This document shows positions 9,001 through 18,020 of a stretch of 64,000 nucleotides of DNA, in pieces. The stretch's first letter is position 1. Every line of letters starts with the position of its first letter. Location: assembly GCF_902713425.1 (NCBI RefSeq), contig NC_081198.1:22923188-22987187 (forward strand), in the 5' to 3' direction. Origin of the DNA: Acipenser ruthenus. Its lineage: Eukaryota; Chordata; Actinopteri; Acipenseriformes; Acipenseridae. The position numbers and the translations under genes are program-made. The notes beneath the pieces are model-generated. The model saw only the letters and a program-made list of their open reading frames with translations. It had not been told where the DNA came from and did no database searches.

Positions 9001-9538
9001 TCCCCAACATCTTAGAGGTTTTATCCAGCTTCACACCCTCACCCTTCCTATCACTCACGCTTAACACACAATTGAAGTCCCCTCCCCAAATCACAATCTT
9101 TGATGTTTTCACAAACACCCTCAGTTTCTCAAAGCACTCAACCCTTTCATGCTTATCTGGCGAGGCGTACACATTTATAACCCTCACCTCCTTCCCCATC
9201 CACTCCACATCCACTACCACAGCTCTCCCACACTCAACCACAGTTTTACTTTTAATCTCTATATTTTTATTTTTGAATAACACAGCCACACCTGCATTCT
9301 TACAACCATTTGCCCCTGACCACACCGATGCACCATACACCCACATACTCTCAAATTCCTTATAAGCTTCTCTAAAGGGGAGACCACACTCCTGTAACAG
9401 CAGCACATCTGCCTTTACACTACCCAAAGAATCTAAAATCATTTTGCACCTATCCTTACTCCTCACACTCCTCACATTAATAGTTGCTATGGACAACGCC
9501 ATCACAACACTCAAACAAATTATTAGTGACCTTACCAT
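6059..9538 (-). CDS. Family B ORF2: endonuclease and reverse transcriptase, 1159 aa
   Basis: This LINE polyprotein nicks the target and copies the element RNA there. Endonuclease: TINVRS near residue 20, catalytic QE (E50), NVYA, GGDFN (D154, N156), SRID (S212-D215), SDH (236-238). Reverse transcriptase: LNLDLEKAYDR (palm motif A), SGVRQGCPLSPLL, YMDD at 701-704. A C-terminal knuckle CPFQGC...H...C follows. The frame is intact. The listed start overlaps the ORF1 end by 7 nt and adds a hydrophobic stretch; alignment to families C and D suggests that Met13 (about 9502) is the real start. All catalytic residues I can check are present. Confidence 0.92.
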   Translation of the reverse strand: MVRSLIICLSVVMALSIATINVRSVRSKDRCKMILDSLGSVKADVLLLQECGLPFREAYKEFESMWVYGASVWSGANGCKNAGVAVLFKNKNIEIKSKTVVECGRAVVVDVEWMGKEVRVINVYASPDKHERVECFEKLRVFVKTSKIVIWGGDFNCVLSVSDRKGEGVKLDKTSKMLGSIVQDAQLVDGFRRLYPGLSGYTWSDTTGVRASRIDFIFSSKEVEWVACVCVPVFYSDHVMVCAEVKLEGVCVVGRGVWKLNVSVLKNKDVMSEFERRYKGWQSLKEMFDSVGEWWECIKNKIKKFFVEVGVWMAKMERKKVSRLQRKLNRMYELGSMGCNVASDVCEIKNKLKVLHVKRTESVIVESKVRHLEENEKCSRYFFKKVMSGSKVLYGLRDESGVVRKETEGMIDVAERFYTKLYERKVIDESMVSDMLEGLERRVCQGEVLNGVISLEEAAAAMESFRDGKTPGGDGLPREFYKTCWNLVGPDLTRVFNETLLKEEMPASFRQGIIVLVFKKNCKEELANWRPLTLLNVDYKCFSKILTCRMRTVIEEVIHPDQTCGVPGRKITDSLILLRDAVFFAQDRKVPVCLLNLDLEKAYDRISHEFMLQVLRKMGFTDQIVKWVSLLYSNIGSRVSINGKLSGQIDIKSGVRQGCPLSPLLFICCMEPLAQALRKDKVIRGLAIPGGGGAEAKCVLYMDDVNVLCVSERAIKRVLWQCECFCVASGSKLNKEKSECMLFGGWEGVPDVGVCVKTDFIKVLGIRMDATGSGLSNWVEVSKKVGQKMGLWTQRSLTLEGKVLIVKAVILPLLLYVGVVFPPPRAVITVLKRQMFRFFWGAKWERLKREVVCKGVLKGGKGLPELETFLYVHAVCRHVELVLRGECQGALFVRFFMGAFLRFLGILKIPLTVPIVFDPPFGYAVFKEFLKGKLTGKVDKDLLLKPRKLLSFVQESVTTCPIKRVAVGDPEKVWWNAAHPALMNQHKDLAWLIMHEVLPVRAVMHGRGMCKTPSCPFQGCGAEESVCHLLWECESARRLWRKASPLLAVWMEGNLLEEQLVLYGPKKKEEGSWQLWCVVNCFKEALWKARNILVLKSETLSCRVTYEIGQRAIRDYVLRDVNRRGREEAERIWRWEKWLGSAGARLECLGLSRQDEDFI

Positions 9539-10993
9539 TCTGAATTTGAAGACTCCTCACCCACTTCACCCGCAAAAACCTTCACCCCCATATTGTCTAA
9601 AAAGGAATCACTACCACCCTCCCCCGCTCTCCCCTCTCCCCCATACTCTTCTCTCAAGGACCCAACAGAGCTCGGCGACGAGCAGACCACCTCCGCTCTC
9701 CTGACCCCTCGTTTTTTTTTTTTCCTCCTTTCCACCACCCCCTCCGTCCTCACACCCCCATCCCCATCCGATTTCCTTTTACTTGGACCCTTCTCCTGAT
9801 CCATCCCACTCTCACCCTCCTCCCCTTCTTCTAATACCTCCTCGCCCTCCCCTGCCCCATTCTTCCCTGAGCCCCCGGTATCTTGTGCCGCTCCCCCCCC
9901 CTGACTCCCTCCCCCCCACTCCCCCCTATTGATCTGCACCTCCACCACACTCCCTGTGTCACTATCCTCATACTCCCCTTCTGACTCTGATACTGCAAGG
10001 TCCCCGGCTAGCTTACTTCTCATCCCCCCTTCCCCCCCCATGCTTACTCTCTCCCTCTCCCTGCTCACAACTCTCCATCCACTCCTCCCCTCCCCCATGC
10101 TCACTACCCTCCTCCTGCCCCACCCCTTCACCCTTCTCCCTACCCTTCCCCTCTTCCTCTCCCTCCCTCGCTTTCTCCTCCTTCCCTCTCTCCCTCTGTC
10201 CCTCCCTATCCTCTCTTTCTCTCTCCTCCCTCTCACTCTCCTCCCTCCCCCTAGTCCTATTTGCAAAAGAGTGGGGACAATTACTAAAAAAATGCTCTCC
10301 ACTCCCACACAAATTACAAGTCCTTTTCATCTCACACTCACTCGCCACGTGCCCCTCCTTCTTACAAACAGTGCAAATGATTTTTGTGCACCCAGCTGCT
10401 AAGTGACCCATCGCCCCACACCTCCTACACAATTTAGGCTGCCCAAAATAATGCACATAGCCTCGGTTATTCCCCAAGGAGATCTCCGATGGTATAATCC
10501 CATATCCCTCATACCCACTCCTATCCCTCTTCAAACTTACACGCACCCTCCAGGCTCCTGTCCATACATTATCACTATCAGTTACCTTTACTGCTTCCTC
10601 CACTGAATTACAGTACCTTGCTAGCCATGTACATACATCCTTACCCTCCACCATCTCTGAACCCATTCTAACTATCACCACCCTTTTTGATGTGTCTGTC
10701 AGAACTGTCAGCTGAAACTTCTTCATCACCTCACTTTGAAGAGACTGTTCAAACAGCCCCTGGCACCTCTCCATAGACTCTCTCTTACAAAAACTAACAT
10801 CCCATTCATTCCCCTTCCCCACAGAAATCAAACAGTTCAACTCTTCAGGCTTAAATCCCAATTCCTTCTGCAGAATTTGCCGTGAAAACTCAAGCCGGTT
10901 TAGTTCAATTTTCTCCACCCCAACCATATACTCGGCTTTAATGCCAATCCTCAAACAATTAAAGCGACGCTCCGAAAACTTCCGGAAAGCCAT
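9532..10993 (-). pseudogene. Family B ORF1, zinc-knuckle protein with one frame break
   Basis: From 10993 the frame encodes an N-terminal region like that of family A (EFSRQILQKELGF here, EFSRTILQRGMGF in A). Three knuckles follow (CRRCGAMGHLAAGC, CTVCKKEGHVASEC, CNLCGSGEHFFSNC), then a Glu/Arg-rich tract ending at 10013. The continuation in another frame runs to 9532 and ends next to ORF2. The shift most likely lies in the C-rich tract at 10021-10040, an 8-base homopolymer where a 1-bp indel or a sequencing error is plausible. The intended protein would be about 487 residues. Confidence 0.8.
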
Positions 10994-11171
10994 CTTGATC
11001 TACACTTTACAACCAAACAAGAAACACAGATATAATAGAACAAAAGGCCCAGATAAGGTGCCCTCAAAGGGTCCCCCTTACCTGAAAAAACAGCGAAATA
11101 CTTACCGAAACGGCCCCAACAACTCTCTCCTCAATAGGACCTCAGCTACCAGCAAACAATATTGCCACCGT

Positions 11172-11228
11172 TTACCTTACCTTACCTTACCATACCGTAC
11201 CGTACCGTACCTTACCTTACCTTACCTA
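11172..11228 (-). repeat. Pentanucleotide repeat in the family B leader
   Basis: The plus strand is (TTACC)n with a central (GTACC)n block; the sense strand therefore reads GGTAA/GGTAC repeats and contains six GGTAAG strings, each matching the core of a 5' splice donor. It lies within 100 nt of the point where U2 sequence passes into the element. Confidence 0.85.
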
Positions 11229-11247
11229 TCTCTTCTCCAATCAACTG

Positions 11248-11262
11248 CTGCGGACAAGCCAC
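11248..11262 (-). promoter_or_regulatory. Conserved 5'-terminal 15-mer (family B copy)
   Basis: The sense GTGGCTTGTCCGCAG differs at one base from the C and D copies. Only 2 nt separate it from U2 nt 34. Confidence 0.6.
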
Positions 11263-11264
11263 AC

Positions 11265-11298
11265 ACACTTGATCTTAGCCAAGAGGCCGAGAAGCGAT
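11265..11298 (-). pseudogene. U2 5' fragment (nt 1-34), 5' flank of family B
   Basis: U2 nt 1-34 with T16C, the same change seen in the family D flank. A normal U2 promoter lies to its right. The transcript would start at U2 nt 1 and enter family B after 34 nt. Confidence 0.92.
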
Positions 11299-11880
11299 GG
11301 CGACTTGGCCCTTGCCCGGGGCCCCCCAGCCCGGACGGCACAGGGGGATTCAAAGGTGGGTGCAAAATTCCAAGCACAAGCAGACCTCCAAAAAACGGGC
11401 TGCTGCTTCCAGAGGGGAAATGTGCAATTTAAGCAGGAGAAAACAAAACAAAGCAAAAACACACACATAACACCAAAAACAAAACATAAACTGGCGGAGT
11501 GCGTCTTACAAATAGTCATGCCAAGCTGCTATGCTGTGCAAGGTGCCTTGGGTAACTACAACTGTGCCTCGCTGGCTGGCAGGCTTGCTAAGAAGGTCCT
11601 GGCATAGGGACATGTTCCACCACACTTGTCTGGTTAGCTGCATGCTCCCAGGAAACAACCTGCTGCTGTCTACATCATCACCACATGTGAATAAAAGAAA
11701 GAAAGACAGCGAGAAAGAAAGAGAGAAAGAGAGAAAGAAAGAGAGAAAGAGAGAAAGAAAAAAAAAAGAAGTAAAACGGCGGGAAAACTTGCATCAACAC
11801 TGGCACTCTCCCTCCAGCAGGGGTAGACAAAATGCTCACAGGAGAGATCCAGATCTGACTTTGACCAACGTTAGAGAAAG
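11299..11880 (-). other. U2 intergenic spacer, haplotype 1
   Basis: The promoter drives the family B-interrupted U2. Private changes: GACCTCC near 11384 and CTGGCAGGC near 11575. Microsatellite 11693-11771. No gene. Confidence 0.88.
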
Positions 11881-12068
11881 GTGTGCACCGTTCCCGGAGG
11901 TACTGCAATACCGGGCCGATGCGTGGAGTGGACGGAGCAAGCCCCTGTTCCATCTCCCGATTCCAAAAATCAATTTAATATATGGTCCCCTGATAGGGGA
12001 CGTATCAGATATTAAACTGATAAGAACAGATACTACACTTGATCTTAGCCAAAAGGCCGAGAAGCGAT
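11881..12068 (-). ncRNA. RNU2: U2 snRNA gene (complete, consensus)
   Basis: 188 nt, identical to the local consensus, with GTAGTA, stem-loops IIa/IIb and Sm site intact. Its proximal element has one extra A in the spacer at about 12121-12126, which could weaken the promoter. It lies between the family B and A2 insertions. Confidence 0.96.
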
Positions 12069-12654
12069 GGCGACTTGGCCCTTGCCCGGGGCCCCCCAGC
12101 CCGGACGGCACAGGGGGATTCAAAAGGTGGGTGCAAAATTTCAAGCACAAGCAGACCCCAAAAAAACGGGCTGCTGCTTCCAGAGGGGAAATGTGCAATT
12201 TAAGCAGGAGAAAACAAAACAAAGCAAAAACACACACATAACACCAAAAACAAAACATAAACTGGCGGAGTGCGTCTTACAAATAGTCATGCCAAGCTGC
12301 TATGCTGTGCAAGGTGCCTTGGGTAACTACAACTGTGCCTCGCTGGCTGGCTGGCTTGCTAAGAAGGTCCTGGCATAGGGACATGTTCCACCACACTTGT
12401 CTGGTTAGCTGCATGCTCCCAGGAAACAACCTGCTGCTGTCTACATCATCACCACATGTGAATAAAAGAAAGAAAGACAGCAAGAAAGAAAGAGAGAAAG
12501 AAAGAGAGAAAGAGAGAAAGAAAGAGAGAAAGAAAAAAAAATAAGTAAAACGGCGGGAAAACTTGCATCAACACTGGCACTCTCCCTCCAGCAGGGGTAG
12601 ACAAAATGCTCACAGGAGAGATCCAGATCTGACTTTGACCAACGTTAGAGAAAG
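12069..12654 (-). other. U2 intergenic spacer, haplotype 2
   Basis: Carries the haplotype 2 markers ATTTCAAGCAC and four Cs followed by seven As. The proximal-element candidate has an added A. Microsatellite 12464-12544. No gene. Confidence 0.88.
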
Positions 12655-12789
12655 GTGTGCACCGTTCCCGGAGGTACTGCAATACCGGGCCGATGCGTGG
12701 AGTGGACGGAGCAAGCCCCTGTTCCATCTCCCGATTCCAAAAATCAATTTAATATATGGTCCCCTGATAGGGGACGTATCAGATATTAA
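12655..12789 (-). pseudogene. U2 3' fragment (nt 54-188), 3' flank of A2
   Basis: Consensus U2 up to nt 54, in the loop of stem-loop IIa, where the 3' end of family A joins without a poly(A) run. Its nt 54-85 segment (12758-12789) is repeated on the other side of A2. Confidence 0.95.
12758..12789. repeat. Target-site duplication of A2, left copy (32 bp)
   Basis: Identical to 17822-17853. It covers U2 nt 54-85. The duplication shows A2 arose by a real retrotransposition event with staggered cleavage. Confidence 0.9.
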
Positions 12790-13335
12790 TACTCTTTTAT
12801 TGAGATTTTACATTTTTTTTTACATTTACACCCATTCGTTTTTTCATTCATTTTACATTTCTTTTAAAGATGACATTCATGCATACAGACATACATTTTG
12901 TTTTAAAAGCATTTAAAATACATTTAAAAACACCAAGACAATTGTGCTTTGTACATGGTTAAAACAGACACAGATTAAAATCAACATGAAAAAAACCTGT
13001 GCTGCTTTAAAAGTGACTGGAAAAAAAGAACCATCTATAAAAAACCAGTGCTTGTGAGGGCCGGGGAGTGCTCTCTAAAAAGGTTCAAAAGTGAACATAA
13101 AACTATATTACTAAAACAGGGACAGGGGAAAAGGGACAGTGTATGAAACAGTGAGTTAAAATTCTAAAATTTTAAAACACTTAAAATGTAACTTTTAATA
13201 GTTTACATTAAAAATCTTTTAGATACATAAAACAAAACAAAACAAAATCAAATAAAACATTCAAAATAAATCAAATCAAAATCCATAAAACTGAAACAAA
13301 AAGACTACATAAAACCAGGGCACCGTTCAAAAACG

Positions 13336-13372
13336 GTCATGCCAGCTAAAAAGGGCGGAATGCTGGCATGAC
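13336..13372 (-). other. Perfect 11-bp hairpin in the family A 3' UTR
   Basis: GTCATGCCAGC pairs with GCTGGCATGAC across a 15-nt loop. A smaller hairpin (ACCGTT/AACGGT) abuts it and a 12-bp palindrome GCTCCTAGGAGC lies at 13410-13421. The big hairpin is kept in A3 25762-25798, A4 35067-35103, A6 47339-47375, A7 54550-54586 and A8 61178-61214. Possibly the structure by which ORF2 recognises its RNA. Confidence 0.75.
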
Positions 13373-13442
13373 AAAATAAATAAAAGGCTTAGCGGTGCCC
13401 CGTAGTCCCGCTCCTAGGAGCTAGCGGTTCCAGTTTTTTCCT

Positions 13443-16400
13443 TTATTCCATCTTCACGTCCTGAAGTCCGGCGATCCTCCACTCCGCGCAGGCCTTGTCC
13501 TTCCCGAGGGTCCGGATGTCCAGAATTACAAAGTCCTTGATAAGAGTTTGTGCCCTTCTGGTCGTGGTGATAGTGTCTAGCTCCTGCTTGTGATAGACAC
13601 AGACGTTACGGCCTTCCCACAGGATCTGCTTGACAACATTGATGACACGCCAAACGCACTTAGCTGTGCTGGTAGTGATTCCTCCCGCAGGCCCATAGAG
13701 CACAGTCTCAGCGGTCATCTTGGCCGTGTCAGCAAACCTGTTTAGGAAGACAGAGACAGAGAGCCAGACACTGCCAGCCACATCACACTCCCAGAAGATA
13801 TGGGCTGGTGTTTCTCTCTTGCGGCACTTTGCATAGGGGCATGTTTCTACTTGGGCTAGTCCCCTCCTGAACATGAACGCTCGAGTGGGGAGTGCACTGT
13901 GGACGGTGTTCCATGCTATATCCTTCTGGACATTACTGAGGCAGCTGTGAGACACATTCTCCCAGATTTTTTGGCTTTGGGTGAGGGAGAAAGTAGCTAC
14001 TTTTTCAATTTCCTGGGAACCGGCAAGATATTTAGTTACAGCCTTGTATTCCCAGGAGGCCAATTTTGCTTTATCTAAGCCCAATTTATATATAGTGTCC
14101 CTTAAGGTTCTATAATACAATGGGGGGTCCCAGGAGTACGGCACGGTGTTATCAATAGTGCAGAGGCCCAAGGCCCTGAGACAGGTGGCAAAATAGAAAC
14201 GATTCATGTAACATACCTTCCTGTCCAGGGCCTGGATGTTCTTGATAGTTTGCGTGAGCCCCTGCACTCGGGTGAGCTGCACAACGTCCGGGACCCCCTT
14301 ACCTCCCTTCTTGTCGGCTTTACTCAGGGTGGCTCGCTTTACCCTCTCCATCTTGCTGCCCCAGATAAAGCGGTGGATAATGCGGTCCACCACTTTTTTG
14401 GTGGTCCTGTCTGGAGGAAAGATTTTTCCTACATAAGAGAGGATGGGGAACAGTATAGACTTGGTTATTAATACTCTACCCGTCATTGTTAAGGATCTTG
14501 TGCTCCATCCGCCAATCTTTTTACGGACCTGGTTAATGGCCGCCGTCCAGCTCTGGGCCCCCGAGCTATTGTTCTCGAAAATGAGGCCCAGAATCTTGAT
14601 TTTGTCCTTTTTGACAGGGTACATGTCCGACAGTTCCCTATCTACCTGCCAATTTTTAGACACGTAGACTTCGCTCTTGGACTTATTAATCACTGCCCCG
14701 GTCGCCGTGCAGTACTTCTCAAGGATATTACTAATCCGAGGTACCGACGATGTGTTGGTGCAAATGAGTGACACATCGTCCATATATGCTGTTGTTTTGA
14801 CCTGGACCCCGTTGGATCCAGGCAGCTAAAAACCAGTTATATTGGTATCCCTACGAATTGCCTGCAGGAGGGGTTCAATGCACACGACATATAGCAGTGG
14901 GGATAGTGGGCAACCCTGTCTGACCCCTGACTGGATAGATATTTTACCAGTCAGGTGCCTGTTCACCAAGACTCGGGTACTAATGTTTGTATAGATGGTT
15001 TTAACCCACTCCCTAAGTCCAGGAGCGAATTTCATCTGGTCCATCACTTTGTACATATATTCATGGCTTACCCTATCGAACGCCTTCTCCTGGTCAAGGT
15101 TGAACAGGCAGAGGGGATGGTTCCGTTCTCTAGAATAAGCCAGAATGTCCCTTGTTAACATTAAAATATCCGTGATGGACCTCCCTGGGACGCCACAAGC
15201 CTGGTCGGGGCCAATGACCAAAGGGAGGTGTACTTGTAGCCGGAGCATCAGAGCTTTGGCTAGTATCTTGTAATCCACACAAAGGAGGCTGATTGGGCGC
15301 CAATTCCGTAGATCTTTAACTTCCCCTTTCTTATGAAGGAGAGTAATTACACTCTCCCGCATAGAAGGGCCCAACCGCTTCTCCCTGTAGACCGCTCTGT
15401 AGACCTCCGCTAAATGGACTTTTAGCGTGTCCCAAAAAAGATGGTAATACTCACCCGGGATGCCATCTGGACCTGGCGTCTTACCGGTGTTCATGGTCTT
15501 AACCGCCTGGGTGAGCTCCTCCAGCGTGAGTTCTGGGTCCTTCTCCTTCTCCTCGTCGTCCCGCACTGAGTCAGGCTCCAACTGGCTCAGGAACCACTCT
15601 ATCAGGGTGTCATCTGTAGCTTTGATGTTATACAGGTCCCTATAGAAGTTCTCTACCACTTTTTTCACTCCCTCACTATCCTCTACTATCCTCCCCCTGC
15701 TGTCGAGCATGGAGGACATCAAGTGCCGCTTCTCCCTCGTTTTCTGGAAGAAGAAGCGAGTACACTTTTCGTCTTCCTCCATTTTTTGCACTTTTGCATT
15801 GTGCATGACCTTTCGTTGTTCCTCCCTACAAAGCACTGAAAGATCTAGCTTGGTCTGGGCTATCTCGTCGCTTACAGGGAACCCCCGAAGCTGAAGCAGG
15901 CTCAGACGCTGGAGGGCAGCATTCAGGTGTTTATATTTGGCCCTCCTTTCTTTTGCTTTCCTCTTGCCTGCTGCTATGAAATAACCCTTAGTTCTCATTT
16001 TGACCATCTCCCACCACTCTATAGGGGAGTTGAATAGGTCACGCAAAGTGGTCCACTCAACAAGCCTGCTCTTATAGGCTGCAGCTATGGAGGGGTCATC
16101 GAGTAAGGAAGTGTTTAATTTCCAAACCCCTGACCCCATCTGGGAGGTCTGAGGGACCTGCAATGTTACCTGCAGGAGCCTATGGTCAGAGAAGAAGACG
16201 GCCTGGGTGTCTACTGCCGTCTTCGTAAGGGAGCTGGTATGCAGGACGAGATCTATACGGGAGAAGGAGGTCCCAGATGAGCTCACCCAGGTAAAGGGAG
16301 GCACCAGGTCCTTACCTGCATCACACAGGGAGAAATCAAATATTACGGAGGACAAAACTCTACTAGAGCGGTCGTTGCGTGGCCTGCTCCGGTCTACGTC

Positions 16401-16886
16401 CCTCAGAGCACAATTGAAGTCACCTGACACGATGACGGGTACGTTCCCCAGCAGGAGTGGACGCAGCTGTGGAAAAAATTGAACTCTTTCGTTTTGGTTA
16501 GTGGGTGCGTAGACATTGACCAGTCTGAGGGGAGTGTTGTTGTATGTCACATCCACGCTCAGAATTCTACCAGGTTCTACCTCCCTGCTGCTGCGGGAGG
16601 TAATAAATGGGTTTTTAAACAGGATACCTACTCCGTCAGCTCTGGCTATGTTGGAGCCCGACCAGAAGGAGTCCCCCAGGGTCCAACTCTCCTTCAGGTC
16701 CCTATAATCAGGGCTCGACGAAATACCACACTCCTGCAGAAAGATGAGATCTGCTTTCAAGTTAGCTAGATAGTTTAGTACATCAAATCTTTTTTGTGTC
16801 TCCCTGATGCTCCTGACATTAACAGACACACATATCAGGGCCATCAGGGTAGCTAACAAGAAAAGGAGTCGCTGCGTCCACCCCAT
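13443..16886 (-). pseudogene. Family A ORF2, copy A2, one premature stop
   Basis: Length and frame match the intact 1147-residue protein of A3, but codon 687 (Gln, CAG) has become TAG near 14826, 14 codons before the YMDD motif. The endonuclease is complete; the active-site half of the reverse transcriptase lies beyond the stop. No indel is seen. SRID is intact at 209-212. Confidence 0.9.
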
Positions 16887-16891
16887 AGCGA

Positions 16892-17821
16892 CTATGATTG
16901 GGAGGTCGGGACACTCTTCCTACTCTTAGCTCTACGCTTGCTTCGAGGGGGCTTGGGCTTATTTGCAACTCCCATCACCCCTGAGAAGGTACTCACTGCT
17001 GCCTCGTCCAAGAAGGCACCGTCTTTATATGCACAGTACGTGGAGTTGTTGGGGCTATTCAACTCCCCACAAGGTAAGTCTGGTGGAACTTGCTCAGGGC
17101 CCCTCGGAACGTGTGGGTCAGCTTTGTCCTGGGGGGGGGTTATGACAGACAGCATTCTTTGGCTGTTACCGTCTGTTGAGTTGGAGCTGTTAGCAGACTT
17201 CTGGCTTACCGCGTCCAGGGGTATTCCCATGTCCTCCAGTGCTGTATCTAGGAGGACCTCTAGGGGGCCCCTGGTTTTGCCCATACAAGGGAGGGGGTGC
17301 TTTGAAGGGAGGCCCTTCGCTTGAAGAGGGTCATTGCTACCGAGGTACTGCTGGTCAGGGAAGGTGTTGACCCCGACCTCTCCCTCGGTGCATTAGTGAA
17401 CACCTCTTCTGCGAGGTGTTCTAGGGTTTGTGCCAACAACTGGGAAGGCTGGCTGGGGATGCCCTGGCTGGCTGCTACCTGCCCACTAGGCGGCAGTATA
17501 GCCGTCCCACTCGCCTCCGTCTCTGCCTGCGAGGGCAAGACTGGGGACTTTGTGTGGACATTAGCTGGTTTTGGATCTATGGGGGCCACCTGCAACTTGC
17601 TGTCTTTGATCCTGATCTTCTTTTTTTTCCCCCCCTCGTCTCTACCCTTTCTTTTCCCCACCCTCTGCTGGTTCTTCACTCCCTTCCCCTCCTTCTCACT
17701 CTCACTTTCACTGTCGCTTTCGCTTTCCTCCCCCACGGACTCAATCCTTATGGCGTCATAACGAGAGCCGAGGGGGAGTGCTGGCGCTGAGAGGGCCCTA
17801 CTCAGGGGGGGGCCGCTGCTG
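16892..17821 (-). pseudogene. Family A ORF1, copy A2, 5'-truncated and frameshifted
   Basis: C-terminal half only: low-complexity acidic/basic tail and the last 130 residues. Zinc knuckles are absent through truncation. A 7-bp deletion near 17298 (CAAGGAT missing) shifts the frame. The G run has nine bases, so the long C-terminus ending PTSQS is retained. It lies 5 nt before ORF2. Confidence 0.88.
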
Positions 17822-17853
17822 GGTCCCCTGATAGGGGACGTATCAGATATTAA
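17822..17853. repeat. Target-site duplication of A2, right copy (32 bp)
   Basis: Identical to 12758-12789. The exact left edge is ambiguous by a few bases because the element itself reads GGGTCC at the junction. Confidence 0.9.
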
Positions 17854-17869
17854 ACTGATAAGAACAGAT
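17822..17869 (-). pseudogene. U2 internal fragment (nt 38-85) between A2 and family C
   Basis: 48 bp of U2 separate two LINEs: A2 on the left and C on the right. So a single U2 gene has been hit twice, at nt 54/85 by A2 and at nt 38 by C; its remaining parts are 12655-12789 and 22871-22902. Confidence 0.93.
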
Positions 17870-17889
17870 TTTTTTTTTTTTTTTTTTTT

Positions 17890-17910
17890 ATAAGAACAGA
17901 TTTTTTTATT
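17890..17910 (-). promoter_or_regulatory. Poly(A) signal and captured U2 sequence at the 3' end of family C
   Basis: AATAAA (sense, 17905-17910) is followed by four further As and then the U2-derived TCTGTTCTTAT (to 17890), after which about 20 As begin. The spacing of about 15 nt from signal to tail is normal for mRNA cleavage, so the RNA seems to have been cleaved 12 nt inside downstream U2 sequence. Confidence 0.8.
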
Positions 17911-18020
17911 AAATTCTCACAATAACTTTACATTTTACAGTAACAGTTACATAAAGCAATACAATCACCATTTACAACACAGAACAATTACCTTTATAAC
18001 AACTTGCATGAGACAATTAT

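Larger units (their letters stand above)
5933..11264 (-). mobile_element. LINE family B, full length, inserted in U2 at nt 38
   Basis: A Tx1-type LINE of 5.3 kb: 5' leader 10994-11264 (271 nt), ORF1, ORF2, a short 3' UTR (5933-6058) ending in a run of about 14 A on the sense strand preceded by AATAAATAAA. It is flanked by U2 nt 38 on the 3' side and nt 34 on the 5' side, so there is no target duplication and U2 nt 35-37 are lost. ORF2 is intact and ORF1 has one frame break. It is in the same orientation as U2 with the U2 promoter retained upstream, so U2-driven transcription is likely. A and B are sister families by protein resemblance. Confidence 0.92.
12790..17821 (-). mobile_element. LINE family A, copy A2 (5'-truncated in ORF1)
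   Basis: 3' UTR 12790-13442, ORF2, then ORF1 truncated at 17821, flanked by a 32-bp target duplication. The sense 3' end is CAATAAAAGAGTA with no A tail. Truncation at the 5' end with a duplication is the usual product of incomplete target-primed reverse transcription. Both frames are damaged (one stop in ORF2, one indel in ORF1). Confidence 0.93.

Noticed and set aside
11172-11228. TTACC pentamer as telomere repeat
   Set aside because: Vertebrate telomere repeat is TTAGGG; this is a short pentamer tract confined to one element leader.
5933-11264. Assignment to Utopia, the other U2-targeting LINE group
   Set aside because: From what I know Utopia has a C-terminal restriction-like endonuclease and a single ORF; here the endonuclease is N-terminal APE type and there are two ORFs.
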